Assembly: GCA_030077755.1 (NCBI GenBank)
Contig: JAQJZZ010000010.1
Coordinates: forward strand, 6,076,001 to 6,140,000
DNA: 64,000 bases
Direction of reading: 5' to 3'
Source: Filosporella fistucella
Taxonomy: Eukaryota > Ascomycota > Leotiomycetes > Helotiales
Below, piece by piece: positions 1 to 10,683 of this stretch (its first letter is position 1; every line of letters begins with the position of its first letter). The notes beneath the pieces were generated by a model, which saw only the letters and a program-made list of their open reading frames with translations, was not told the origin of the DNA and made no database searches. The position numbers and the translations under genes were made by a program.

Positions 1-1666
1 CTTATTCGAAAGCTTGCCAACAACGGCCAAGCTATTTTATGCACTATTCATCAACCTTCGGCTATTCTATTCCAGCAATTCGATCGCCTGCTACTTCTAG
101 CTAAAGGCGGCAAAACTGTGTATTTCGGTGACATTGGTCCTGAGGGGAGACAAATGATCGGCTACTTTGAGAAAAATGGGGCCAAAAGATGCGAGCCACA
201 ACAGAATCCTGCCGAATGGATGCTTGAAGTGATTGGTGCCGCTCCTGGTGTGGCTGTTGATAGGGATTGGGTACAAGTGTGGCGCGAAAGTTCGGAATAC
301 AGCTCCGTCATCCAGACACTCCAACACATGCGAGAACACCCAAGCACGAATGACGGCAGAGAACCAGAGCATGCTTCTCCGTCATTCGCTTCTCCGTTTC
401 ATTTCCAACTCTACATGTGTTTGAAACGAGCTTTTGAGCAGTATTGGCGGACTCCATCATATATCTATGCCAAATTAGGGCTTTGCTTCACAACTGTATG
501 TATCGCTATCAGTCTTCCCTCCTCACAGATGTCACAACGTTGACAACACCCAGAGTTTTTTGCTAGGGCTCTCTTTCATGAACACGCCCCTCTCCCTCCA
601 GGGTCTCCAAAACCAAATGTTTTCCTTTTTTATGCTCCTTCAAATCCAAGTTTTCATGGGTTACCAAGCTATGCCCAACTTTGTCACCCAGCGACTCCTG
701 TATGAAGCCCGCGAACGCCCCTCTAAGACCTATTCGTGGGGGGCCTTTATAGTCTCTAATATTCTCGTTGAGATCCCATGGGCTACTCTGGCAGCTGTGA
801 TAATTTTCTTGTGTATGTATTATCCTATCGGTATGCATCATAACGCGGAATGGACGAACGAGGTGGCTTCGAGGGGCGGGCTGATGTTCCTACTTATCTG
901 GACGTTTATGATGTTTGGAAGCACTTTTACGAGCATGGCTGTTGCAGGTGTCGAGACCGCGGAGATTGGGGCTATCATTACCGCCATTCTTTTCACTTTG
1001 AGTTTGATCTTCTGTGGGTAAGTCAACCCCACTCCCAACTGCATATCTCCATCACGTACTGATAAGCTATAGAGTACTAGTGACAAAAGATGCTCTTCCG
1101 GGTTTCTGGATATTCATGTATCGTGTTTCACCATTCACATATCTCATCTCCGCATTTCTGTCTACTGGTCTCGCCAATGCTCCTGTAAGTTTTCATATTC
1201 TGCAGCAGTCACATTCTACGGATAAATATCGGAGCACTTGCTCCAGGCCAACTGCTCTTGAGATCTTGCATTTTGCGGCCAAAAGTGTGCAGTGACATCA
1301 ACTGACTTCAAATTTACACAGGTAACATGCTCGACTGCTGAGCTCGTCACTATCAGTCCTTTCGCTGGCCAGACTTGCGGTCAATATATGGCGCCATACA
1401 TGCAGCTTGCTGGAGGTACTGTTGTCAATCCTGACGCTATAATTGACTGCCTATATTGTTCAGTCGCACAATCAGACATTTTCTTGGCTAGCATTGGCTC
1501 TAACTTCGGCGATCGGTGGAGAAATCTTGGAATCATGTGGTTTTATGTCGGTTTCAATACAGTAGCGGCCATTGGCTTGTATTGGTGGGCGAGAGTTCCC
1601 AAGTCCTGGAGTGTTACGGACTTGCTTAAAAATTTGAATGTCAAGGTAGTCGATGAGGTTCATTAA
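1..1666 (+). CDS. PDR-type ABC transporter (ABCG full-size), 3' part only
   Basis: This is the C-terminal part of a pleiotropic-drug-resistance ABC exporter; the gene starts before the window. The first codons give the H-loop of the second nucleotide-binding domain ([10 protein letters not shown]), so Walker A, signature and Walker B lie upstream. The second membrane domain follows, with PDR blocks [23 protein letters not shown] and the late block [17 protein letters not shown]. Exons are 1-495, 554-1017, 1073-1184 and 1322-1666; the introns are 58, 55, 137 nt and all phases agree. The stop is TAA at 1664-1666 after VVDEVH. Such proteins export lipophilic compounds across the plasma membrane. 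The gene is convergent with a Zn2Cys6 regulator. The family is secure; the substrate cannot be told. Confidence 0.93.
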
Positions 1667-1995
1667 GGTATACTTGGCATCGCGATGGTACAAGCAGGGT
1701 TGCAGGAACACCATTATTCGGTTGCTTCTGTGTGTTTATTCTATTGAGCTTATTTCCGAACTTGGGAAATTTGCAGGAAGATATGTAAATTTACCTCTCT
1801 ACTCTGGAAGGATCATTGAATTCGATCTCTGCTAGCTAACACCATTATTATTTTCTATGGATTCAGTATACATCATTCTCATCATTCTTCCACTCCTGTA
1901 GCCCGCTCTTACTAGGCGGCTGGATTTTTGATTCTCTGCAGACTTCACTAGGTTACAACCACAACTCCATCTCCATATCCCCATCATTATACCCT

Positions 1996-3315
1996 CTACC
2001 CCATAACCCTTTGCCTCTTCACTTGCTCGGCCACCGCATTTGGCCATTCCATGACCTCTGCCCATTCATCACTCATCATAGTCCCGATGATACCGATCAT
2101 GCTACTTCCTAAGCCCCCTAACCACCATATATTATCATACCTACACAAGAGTGCAGCGAAATGTGCCAACACTGCCATTGCGGCCGTATCTCGCTGATCA
2201 ACTAGGCGCATGTACCCTTCCTGTAAGTGGATAGTCCAGAGGAGAATTATTCCTATCGTGAAATGCTCAATGTTCTTTGGATGAGCAACCCGAGCGAATG
2301 TCATGCGCAACTTGTTAGTAGTATCAGAGAGCAATTCTTTCCGATCGGGGACAGCTTCTCCGTTACCCTCATCAACAGCCTCCAAGGACTGATGGCGACT
2401 GTAACGACAGCAAGTATTCTCTAGAAGATCCAAACTGGATTTCCCAGGATACGTCTCCGCTTCTGGCAGATGGTGGGTGACGATTTGCAGCAGAGGCAAT
2501 ATGGTACTCGTGGGAAAGACTGAAAGTGAAGGTAGTAGTATCTTCCTGACGCTTCGAATCAATTCCATCGCTTTCAGAAACTCGGATAAACTATCCTGTT
2601 CATTTTCCTGGAGCTGTGGTCTCGTGATCGCACATGCTGCCAGAGCGATAGAGTGGATCGGCAACAAGCAGGAGAAAGCTAGGACGGCGTCGAAAGTCGA
2701 CTCGTTGATCGTTTCAAGCGCTTTTCGAAATTGAGAAATGGCAAGATCCTGGTGCACGGAGGCTTTGATCAAGTAGCTGATTGCTTCTGAGGGTGATTTG
2801 AGATAACTCAGGTGCACAGCTGCCTGCGCCAGAATGCCTCGGAGAAGGAAATTATGTTTCAGGCCGGTAGTGACGAGCATTGTCCTCCAGAGCTCTTGCT
2901 CAACGGGGACATTGGACATGGTAGCGTAGGTTGTAGTTGTGAAAAAGTGTATCAGTTCTAGATCTGAGACGTTCAGGTCCTCACTGGCAGCAAGTTGATT
3001 GCGTCCCATGCCTCCGGGAATCGCAGTTTTCGCAACATCGTTTAGCAGAGCGGACGAGTTCGTGGTGGCCGCTTCCAGGGCTTCTCTTAGTGCGCTACTG
3101 GTATTTGGAAGAAAAAGACATTGTATTTCATACTCAATACAATTGAGGCACTTTGGGCGTTCTTCTCCGCACTAGGGTCAAGTCAGTCCTCCTCGAAATT
3201 TATGGCTATGTAGCGATAAGATAGAGTTTTTCTGCAACAAACTGACTTTTATATGTCGCTTCTTGCACTGGACGCAGCCCTTTCTAGACTTTCGATGTGG
3301 TTTCCGAGCTGGCAT
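1996..3315 (-). CDS. Zn2Cys6 transcription factor, short sterol-uptake-regulator-like type
   Basis: Two exons, 3315-3247 and 3171-1996, with a 75-nt intron inside the zinc cluster, give 414 residues. The N-terminus is basic, followed by a complete C-x2-C-x6-C-x6-C-x2-C-x6-C cluster (Cys 14, 17, 24, 31, 34, 41), the DNA-binding Zn2Cys6 fold. The rest is a helical region (LEL.HFFTTTTYATM, later ILAQAAVHLSYLKSP) of the kind found in short fungal regulators related to sterol uptake control proteins. The start is the ATG directly before the cluster. The ORF alone, without this upstream exon, lacks the DNA-binding domain. It lies tail-to-tail with the ABC transporter, so regulation of that exporter is possible but only inferred. 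Confidence 0.88.
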
Positions 3316-4785
3316 TATATACTAATATGTGCGATACTGCCAACTTATTGACTCGTGAAGTCTTTCGACAGGTGTAGTTTGGATCATCGGTGTTATGGTT
3401 GGGCAATACAAGCGAATACTGTATTACCTAAGCCTGGATACCTTTCAGTAACTTTGAATTTAATATTGAATTAACTTAGATTCCATTTAATTTGAGAGCA
3501 AAAGTTACTAATTTACTTTGCTATAACCCGATGAAAATGTAGAAATTGCCTGTTCGGCACAAATGTTTTATCTTGAAGGTCAGTGTCGATTCTTTATGCC
3601 TGTCCAATTCGAATCCTTTATCGAATTTGCATGTGATCTTTAGGACAAAACCTATTTCCGGAATCAAGTAACTCCGACCTCCGAGAACAATCATGCAAGT
3701 TCATTTATTTTGGAGCTTTTGAAATGCTTAAGTAAACTTTAAAAAGAAGTTCCATGATAAGAAACTTTTTTTCACGAGTAGTAATCAGACTGATGAGGAA
3801 GTATACATCCTGAGTACATCCTACCGCGAGTCGCAGCACAACCTTCACGGCAACTTCTTCCGTGGATATCCAATCACATCTCTCAGGTTTCAAACAATAA
3901 TGAAGTTTCCCTCCAAATAGAGCTGTCAAGATGTCTTGGCGCGTCTCAAATGTTCACTTTAAATAGGATCACATTTGGCGAGCAGATCCGAACATGCTTC
4001 AGATTCCGATGATCATCCTTCTTGGCGGAAGCTGTAACCGCTTGGGATTTTCAGATTTTCAACCTCCAGATCTCTCGTCTATGGATGATCGATTCTTCGT
4101 TCTTGCAGTTTTTCGACAGTAGCGATGAAGTTCAAGTTTTCCATTTGCAATGCCAATTATTTGTTCAAGTTGATCTGAATGTGCAGAATACTGCAACATT
4201 TGCTGCGAGAATTTCCAGTCATGATTGCGTCAAGCATTCCGCATCTTATCTTGACTTCAGAGGGTTTCAACTGCAGGCTTCTCTGGTTCGGAGTCGAGTC
4301 GACTGTCCAATCTTGGTCACCAAGCGCAGCTCGAAGCGAGACTGACACAATACCAAGCCCTTTCTCCAGATTTTGTGGATATCAGATCCTTTGAAGCACG
4401 AGACCAATTGCCTTATTGAGATCGATGTCGGTTCGAACTCCTCCTGACACAGAACCAAGTGTTTCCAAGCATTATTTAGGGCCTCTCTGAGGTCACAGAT
4501 CCCAAAATAATCTGTCAGATTTGCCCAAATCGCTTCCATGTCTTCATACAGACAAGTCGTCTCCAAGAATATCTTCACTTTCAAACTGAGAGTTCCCTCG
4601 GAATCTCGTACTTGGCTCGATTGGGAGGGATCTCGGATCAACCGCTCCAGCTGGGGAGGAGATCAAAACATGGGGGTGGATTGTAAAAGTTACTTAAAGT
4701 ACTGATCTTCTAGTTCTTCTTGATCTGCCACCTTCGTCAGAGGCTTACATCTTTATCTCTACTTCACTCTCCTCATCTACCAATC
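3316..4785. other. Intergenic stretch, no secure gene
   Basis: No recognisable protein or RNA gene was seen in this 1.47 kb. The longest open frame is on the minus strand at 4267-4641 (124 codons). It contains two related segments with LVLCQ..FE, which suggests a small internal duplication, but no known family was recognised and there is no codon or splice support. The first part (about 3420-3700) is AT-rich. The last 100 bases are the promoter and leader of the cytochrome-domain gene. Confidence 0.4.
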
Positions 4786-5586
4786 ATGCTCTTCTCATCT
4801 TCGCTTCTTCTTCTCTCCTTATTGGATCATTCATCTGCCCAGATTACAGCTGCATTTACCGATCCAGCAACAGGCATAAATTTCCAACGTTTCTTTGGAG
4901 CAAAGACTTCGTTCGCCTTTGGTATTGCCTTACCTGTCAATCCTACCACAGACTTCATCGGTCAAATCGATTGTCCTACACCGAACAATGTCGGTTGGGG
5001 TGGGATATCACTCACAGATGATATGGTCGGCCCGCTTCTATTAGCAGCATGGCCAAACGGCAATGGTGTTCAATCATCCTTTCGAATTGCAAAGACGGAA
5101 GAGGAATCACCCCCTGTTGCTACTGGCAACTTCAAAGTGGTGCCTATCCCACAAGGCACAAGAGTGAACGGCTCGCACATGACGTTCACTTTCCTATGTC
5201 AGAATTGTATAGATGCAAAGTTGGGATTTGCTGCAAGTGATACCACCGCGGGCGTATTTGAGATGGGATGGGCATTGGCAGATACTGCTGTATCGAATGC
5301 GGCTGATCCTGCTGCTCAGTTGACTTTCCACAATAAAGGTATGCTTCCAACCCACATTATTGAAGCTGGACTAAGAGTAATAGGATTCGACTCTTTCGAT
5401 GCACAATTGAGCTTGGCAAGGAGTGCAAGTTTTGGCGACTGGGCTCTACTAGCTGGCGTACAATCCAATGGCTCGACTACACCTGTACCTGCTGCTGCTC
5501 CTGGCACTGGTGGAAAAGCTGGGGATGATGATGATGACGACGACGATGAAGAGGATGAGGCAGATTCGGACTCAGATGATGATTGA
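4786..5586 (+). CDS. Secreted single-domain cytochrome b of the cellobiose dehydrogenase type (AA8-like) with acidic tail
   Basis: An intronless gene for 266 residues. The start at 4786 is chosen because it begins a clean signal peptide (LFSSSLLLLSLL, likely cleavage after SSAQ); an in-frame ATG at 4720 would bury it. The mature part resembles the heme-b cytochrome domain of cellobiose dehydrogenase, with FGIALP, the WGGISLTDDM block and a CQNC pair likely to form a disulfide. Met80 and His182 (LTFHNKG) are the candidate axial heme ligands by position in the family. There is no flavin dehydrogenase domain, cellulose-binding module or GPI signal. The C-terminus (about residues 245-266) is almost pure Asp/Glu with some Ser, which is odd for this family. 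Likely role: extracellular electron transfer. Confidence 0.8.
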   Translation: MLFSSSLLLLSLLDHSSAQITAAFTDPATGINFQRFFGAKTSFAFGIALPVNPTTDFIGQIDCPTPNNVGWGGISLTDDMVGPLLLAAWPNGNGVQSSFRIAKTEEESPPVATGNFKVVPIPQGTRVNGSHMTFTFLCQNCIDAKLGFAASDTTAGVFEMGWALADTAVSNAADPAAQLTFHNKGMLPTHIIEAGLRVIGFDSFDAQLSLARSASFGDWALLAGVQSNGSTTPVPAAAPGTGGKAGDDDDDDDDEEDEADSDSDDD

Positions 5587-6591
5587 CTAGATGCGAATCG
5601 TGTCAAATCACAATCCCAACGGCTTTGTCGAGTTACTCTTTCTATTCTACACTACAGATTTCTTGTATATATAACTAAGATTGTTTTGGAGGAATTTTTG
5701 TCTGGTAGAGTTGGGGTAGAAAACATGTCGCTAGTCGATAAATCTAGTTGATCGTAGACCTTGGAAAATATATTAGATACCCATCTTTATGGTCCAGCTC
5801 TGTTTTCAGTTTCATCTTCTCCAAATTATTTCCAAATCTTCTCTATCTCTCTCACGCACTGTAAATCTTTTCGAGATTTATTAGAAAAATGAATCCAAAA
5901 CAACTTCGGCACGATGCTAAAACATGAAGCTGCACGCGTGAAGATGTCAGGGTGGACAGTTTCCCACCGAATACAGCACTGCTTCAGTAAGCAGATCTCT
6001 CTATCCTACTTCAGTCCATAGAGATAATGAAACGGGTGAGAGGTATGTATTTGACGGAGTGGAAAGGTATTTGGCTGAGAGTGGAGGCGGTGAAGTTAGT
6101 TAAATACGAGAATTGGTGGTGAGAATTGGTCTTTTCTTTTGGAAGGGAAATGTAGAGGAAGAGTAATCAGAGAGGAGAAGTGAAATTACGTTGGTGGTGC
6201 TGTTGTAAGTAGCCTTTGTAGATATATTTTCTGAAATGAAAAAGAGTTCGATAATCTAACGGCTGGGTAGAGCGAGTGCTTGGTTAGGTCGGTGCTTGAA
6301 AAGGATATAAGAGGAGAGCCATGAATAACCTGGAATTGTCCTTAGTAACTATAATTAGTAATTTAGCATCTACTAATTTCTGTAACAACTATAGTAATCC
6401 CACAACTCACAGATAGCTTATTTACTATTCCAGAGCCATGCAGACTTTCAGACCCGACGTGAGTAAAAAGTACCATTTCCCTATTTATCTATCCACCCAG
6501 TGTGCTAAAATCCAAATACATCCCACCAAACGCCATCCTATATACAAAATATACACTCCTATTCCTCTCCCATCCGCTCATACCTTAAAAT
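5587..6591. other. Intergenic stretch between convergent genes
   Basis: About 1 kb lies between the stop of the cytochrome-domain gene and the stop of the CoA-transferase gene. It holds both 3' ends and some purine-rich sequence around 6020-6200. No coding or RNA gene was recognised. The small plus-strand frame at 6438-6650 overlaps the transferase 3' end and looks accidental. Confidence 0.5.
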
Positions 6592-8492
6592 CTACTCCAT
6601 CCTCCCCACCTTCTCAGCAACCTCAAACCTCGCCCCCGTCTTCCCCCTAACATCCTCAACCTCGACCCCAGGCGCAAGCTCAATAAGCGTCAACCCCCCA
6701 TTAACCCTATCAACCTCAAAAACACACAATTCCGTAATAATCGTACTCACTACCCCCTTCCCCGTCAATGGCAACTTACACTCCTGCACGATCTTCGGGC
6801 TCCCATCCCTAGCTACATGTTCCGTAGCAATCACAATCTTAGTTCGTTCCGGATTGCCTACTAAATCCATCGCTCCCCCCATTCCCTTGAATACTTTCCC
6901 GGGTATCATGAAATTGGCCAGGTCTCCGGAGGCGGAAACTTGAAGAGCGCCTAGGACAGAGACATCGATATGTCCGCCGCGGATCATGGCGAAGGATTCG
7001 GCTGAGTCGAAGGTACTTGCTCCTGGGATAAGGGTAACAGTTTCTTTTCCGGCGTTGATGATATCGGCGTCGATTGAAGAGGAGGTCGGGTAGGGTCCCA
7101 TTCCTAAAAGGCCGTTTTCGCTTTGTATCCAGACTTGGGTTTCTGGGTCTAGGTAGCTGGGTGCTAGGGTTGGGAGTCCAACTCCTAGATTGACGTAGTA
7201 TCCATGTTTCAATTCCTTTGCAGTACGGCGGGCGATTCTTTCTCTCTTAAGTTGAGCTTCTGATTTTTCGGTAGAGACGCCGGATTCTTCTTGAAGTTTG
7301 CGGATCTCGATTACCTTTTCGGCGGTGGCGGGTACGATGCGGTCGACGTATATACCAGGGAGGTGTACGTTGTCTGGATGGATGGAGCCGGTTGGGACGA
7401 TGTTCTCAGCTTCTACGATGGTGAGGGTTGCGGCTTTGGCCATGATTTGACCGAATGCTTTGGTGGTGTAGCTGGAATTGTTAGGATCTCTCTAGCACAT
7501 TGCTTTGTAGGATGAAAATACCGGAATTGACAATTCCCTGCCTCATCAACTTTATACGCTCGTAGAATAGCAACATCCCCTTTGATAGCTTGTTCCATAT
7601 TATAAGTCTTCCCATCAAACTCCCTCGTTTCCCTTGGCTTCCCCTTCTCCAAGATTGTAGATTGGCCAGTAGTTTTATCTATCGGTCCAAGTCTCACAGG
7701 AATATCACCAGTTTGTAACAAAGTATCTATTCCCACCTCATCAGCATCTCTCACAACATCCCTTCTTTCTTTCAAAATCCATAAAAAAAAATAAGATAAA
7801 AGAAGAGTATCAAACTTACTAACACCAGTAGGCGTATAAAAAGCCGGTATCCCCGCGCCACCAGCCCTAATCCTCTCCGCGATCGTCCCTTGCGGACAAA
7901 GCTCAATCGCAATCTCTCCCCCAAGATACTTTTTCTCCAGCGATTTATTCGCGCCCAGAAAACTGAGAATCAAGCGTTCGATCTGACCTGATGCGACGAG
8001 AGGCGAGAGACCGCCGCCAGAGGCTGCACCGGCATTGTTAGATACGGCTGTGAGGTTATTGAGAGAGTCTTTGCCCCGGCGGGCTAAGGCTGCTATGATC
8101 GTTTCTGTAAAGAATTCCAATTAGCATGGTTGGATCAATTATTCCCAATTCTCGGTATATCTGCCTAGGTACCATCTATGGCGAGTGTTGAAACATGAGA
8201 ACCACTTACCAGCTGTCCCGCAAAGTCCAAACCCAGCGCTTAACACCGTACTCCCACTCTTCACGTCCCTAACAGCTTCATCTGCGTCCTTATAAACCTT
8301 CGACTGTCCCCTTATAATCTTCGGTGCTGCATCTCTCTTCACACCCACATTGGCTTTTTGTTCATATCGTATAGTTGTTCTAGATAATGCACGGCTTTGT
8401 GTTTGGAATCGGGGGAATCGGGAGGAGGGACGGATAGTGAGGGAGCTTGAGAGGCGGGAGAGGGGAAGAGAGGAGATGCGGAGGGTAGACAT
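6592..8492 (-). CDS. Mitochondrial succinyl-CoA:3-ketoacid CoA-transferase (SCOT family)
   Basis: Four exons (8492-8210, 8104-7820, 7726-7522, 7471-6592), introns 105, 93 and 50 nt, encode 550 residues. The enzyme moves CoA between succinyl-CoA and an acceptor acid such as acetoacetate or acetate in the mitochondrial matrix. The N-terminus is rich in Ser, Arg and Leu without acids, as in matrix targeting peptides. The alpha half shows AGFGLCGTAETII and FYTPTGVNTLLQTG, both of which appear only after splicing. The beta half starts near YTTKAFGQIMAKAA and contains SENGLLGMGP; its Glu (about residue 376) is the expected catalytic residue forming the glutamyl-CoA thioester. It is head-to-head with a mitochondrial carrier gene 418 bp away. 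Confidence 0.95.
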
Positions 8493-8910
8493 TGTGTGGT
8501 ATCCTAGAGAATTTGAGGCGTGAGTGGGAGGAGAGAGGACATGAGAGGAAAGTAGAGAAAGAAAGGAAGAATATATTTATCAATCAATCAATGACGATCT
8601 AGGAACCCAGTCAAACTCCGATGTTTCTGCCGGGGACCAGGCGGTGGAATATCCACGGCGATTCTTTTACCACCGAGTCTTTTCTTCCGAGGCGGGCGGG
8701 TATTTGTTTAACCGCCGTATCAGCACGTGAATTTTCCTGTGAGGAAGTGGATATGAGCGACGGACATTAATTTTATGCCGAAAGTAGGAACGGTATGGAG
8801 ATGGAGAGTATATTGTTATCTGGATGTTATGTTTGGAGAAGATGAATTCTTTCTAGAGATAGGTATCTGAGAAATGAGGTGAAGAAGAGAAAAGTATACA
8901 CGTGACTCAA
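8493..8910. promoter_or_regulatory. Shared divergent promoter of the CoA-transferase and carrier genes
   Basis: These 418 bp separate two divergent start codons and must hold both promoters. Near the centre is an inverted repeat, GTGGA-ATA-TCCAC at 8644-8656, close to GC-rich words including CCGGGG, which fits the SYGGRG consensus of the carbon-catabolite repressor CreA. Function is inferred from position only. Confidence 0.45.
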
Positions 8911-10247
8911 ATGGCAAAAGCACAGCAACCTCTTTGGCTTGGGTGAGTTTTCTTTAAGATGAAAAAATTGGGAAGGAGAAAAGCTGATATGGTATAGAGG
9001 TGCATCTGCCTCCATCGCAGCATGTTTCAGTAAGTCCTCGTCACAATTGAAAATATTAACCTGACGAACAAAACCAGCTCATCCCCTCGATCGAACAAAA
9101 TAGTAAACATTTCTTCCCTCCTCCTCCTCTCCTCTCCAAATCATCCCTTATAAAAACCATACATTACTCATAAATCACAGTTGTATCCAAGTCCTCTCAC
9201 ACCCTCAACCCCTCCTCCCCACCCTCCGCCTCTTCGCCATCCGCGACGGTCTCCGATCCCTATGGTCCGGTCTCTCTGCATCTATCCTGCGACAAACCAC
9301 ATATTCCACAGCTCGGTTCGCGATCTATGACCTTCTGGCAAGGAAAATGCAGGGAGGGCGGAAAGAGAAGATAGAAGGGTGGAAAACGGTGGTATGTGCT
9401 GGATTGGCGGGGGGATTGGCGGGAGTGGTGGGAAATCCTAGTGAGGTCAGTTTTCGGTTTGGTTGATTTGGTAGTTTTAAGGGGAGGAGAGGAAGGGAGA
9501 GGAGATGAGATTAGATGAGTGGCTAATTAGGGATAGGTTGTCCTTGTGAGAATGTGTTCAGATGGTGTGAAGGGGGTGGATCAGAGATATGGGTATCCCA
9601 ACGCTCTATCCGGACTTCTCAGGATAGGAAAAGAAGAAGGAATAAATGCTTTTACAAAGGGATTAGGTCCGAATATAGTGAGGAGTGTATTAATGAGTAT
9701 ATACCCTTACCCTCTCCAGAGACGAAATTACAAAAAGTTTAAGCAGAGAAATAAGAAAGGAAAAAAGGCTGACAAAACTCAGACGTCTCCCAAATAGCAG
9801 TCTACACCTCTGCAAAACGCCAGCTTCTAGCGAATAAATTCTTAGAGGTCAAAGATGGAGTACCAGTACATATCACGGCCTCGTTAATAGCAGGCACGGT
9901 AGCAACGACAGTCTGTGCACCAGCTGATGTGCTGAAAAGTCGTATGCAAAACGCTTCTACGAGGGGCACAAATGTATATCCTCACCTAACTATCTCAGAG
10001 GTACACAAGACAATTGCTAATACAAAACAGGGGATTGTAAAAATAGTAATTGAGGGGTTGAAAAATGAAGGGCCGGGGTTTCTTATGAAAGGGTGGATGC
10101 CGGCGTGGTTGAGACTTGCGTGAGTGTGGTGTCTGTTTGAGAAGGGGAGATATTGAGCTGAGCTAATGTGATGGTAGACCGAATACGGTGTTGATGTTTT
10201 TGTTTATGGAACAGTTGCAGAGATTGGTGGATAGGAAAACGTTGTGA
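8911..10247 (+). CDS. Mitochondrial carrier family protein, dicarboxylate-carrier type
   Basis: Eight exons: 8911-8942, 8998-9029, 9078-9102, 9181-9445, 9537-9696, 9783-9973, 10031-10119, 10178-10247, giving 287 residues, the usual carrier length. The first three exons are only 32, 32 and 25 nt and together encode MAKAQQPLWL, GGASASIAACF and THPLDRTK; they are easily missed. The three carrier repeats show PLDRTK (residues 24-29), GNPSEVVLVRM and CAPADVLKSRM, matching the P-x-[DE]-x-x-[KR] signatures. RQTTYSTARFAIYD and the C-terminal PNTVLMFLFMEQLQRL agree with the fungal dicarboxylate carriers of the inner membrane (malate or succinate for phosphate). The family is secure; the exact substrate is inferred. 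It is divergent from the CoA-transferase gene. Confidence 0.9.
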
Positions 10248-10683
10248 GGATGAGGGAGAAATATAAATTTGGATGGGAGGGAGAGTCAAGAATCTGGAAG
10301 AGATACTACTATATGTACCTAGGTGAAGTAGCGAGTGCGGGGCAGGCGTCGCAAGGATTACCTCAGCGCATCACATAGCTTGTGGCTACTGGCCAAGAAT
10401 AGAATGATTATGGGTACTGTTTGAAGATAGGTATGATAAGATAGATTGCAGTTATATTACAGACATATTGAGATATTATATTACATGTAAGAAAAGCGCT
10501 GGACCAAAGGCGCGACGAAGATTTTGCCAACCCAGTGAAATCAATGAAAATACCAAGCATGAAACGCAGGCAGGGACGATTAATCCGAGCCATAGCATCA
10601 GTCATCCTATCCCATTTTCATTCTCATATCTTACCTTTCATCCACTTCTCATTCGGGATTTACTCTCATATCAGAGTCGCCAT
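10248..10683. other. Short intergenic region between convergent genes
   Basis: It contains the 3' ends of the carrier gene and of the acetate-transporter-family gene. No further gene, repeat or RNA was recognised. Confidence 0.5.

Noticed and set aside
5316..5606. Minus-strand frame with a Ser run
   Set aside because: It is the antisense of the acidic tail of the cytochrome-domain gene.
8827..9015. Minus-strand frame between the CoA-transferase and carrier genes
   Set aside because: It overlaps the first exons of the carrier, which show conserved carrier residues and matching splice phases.
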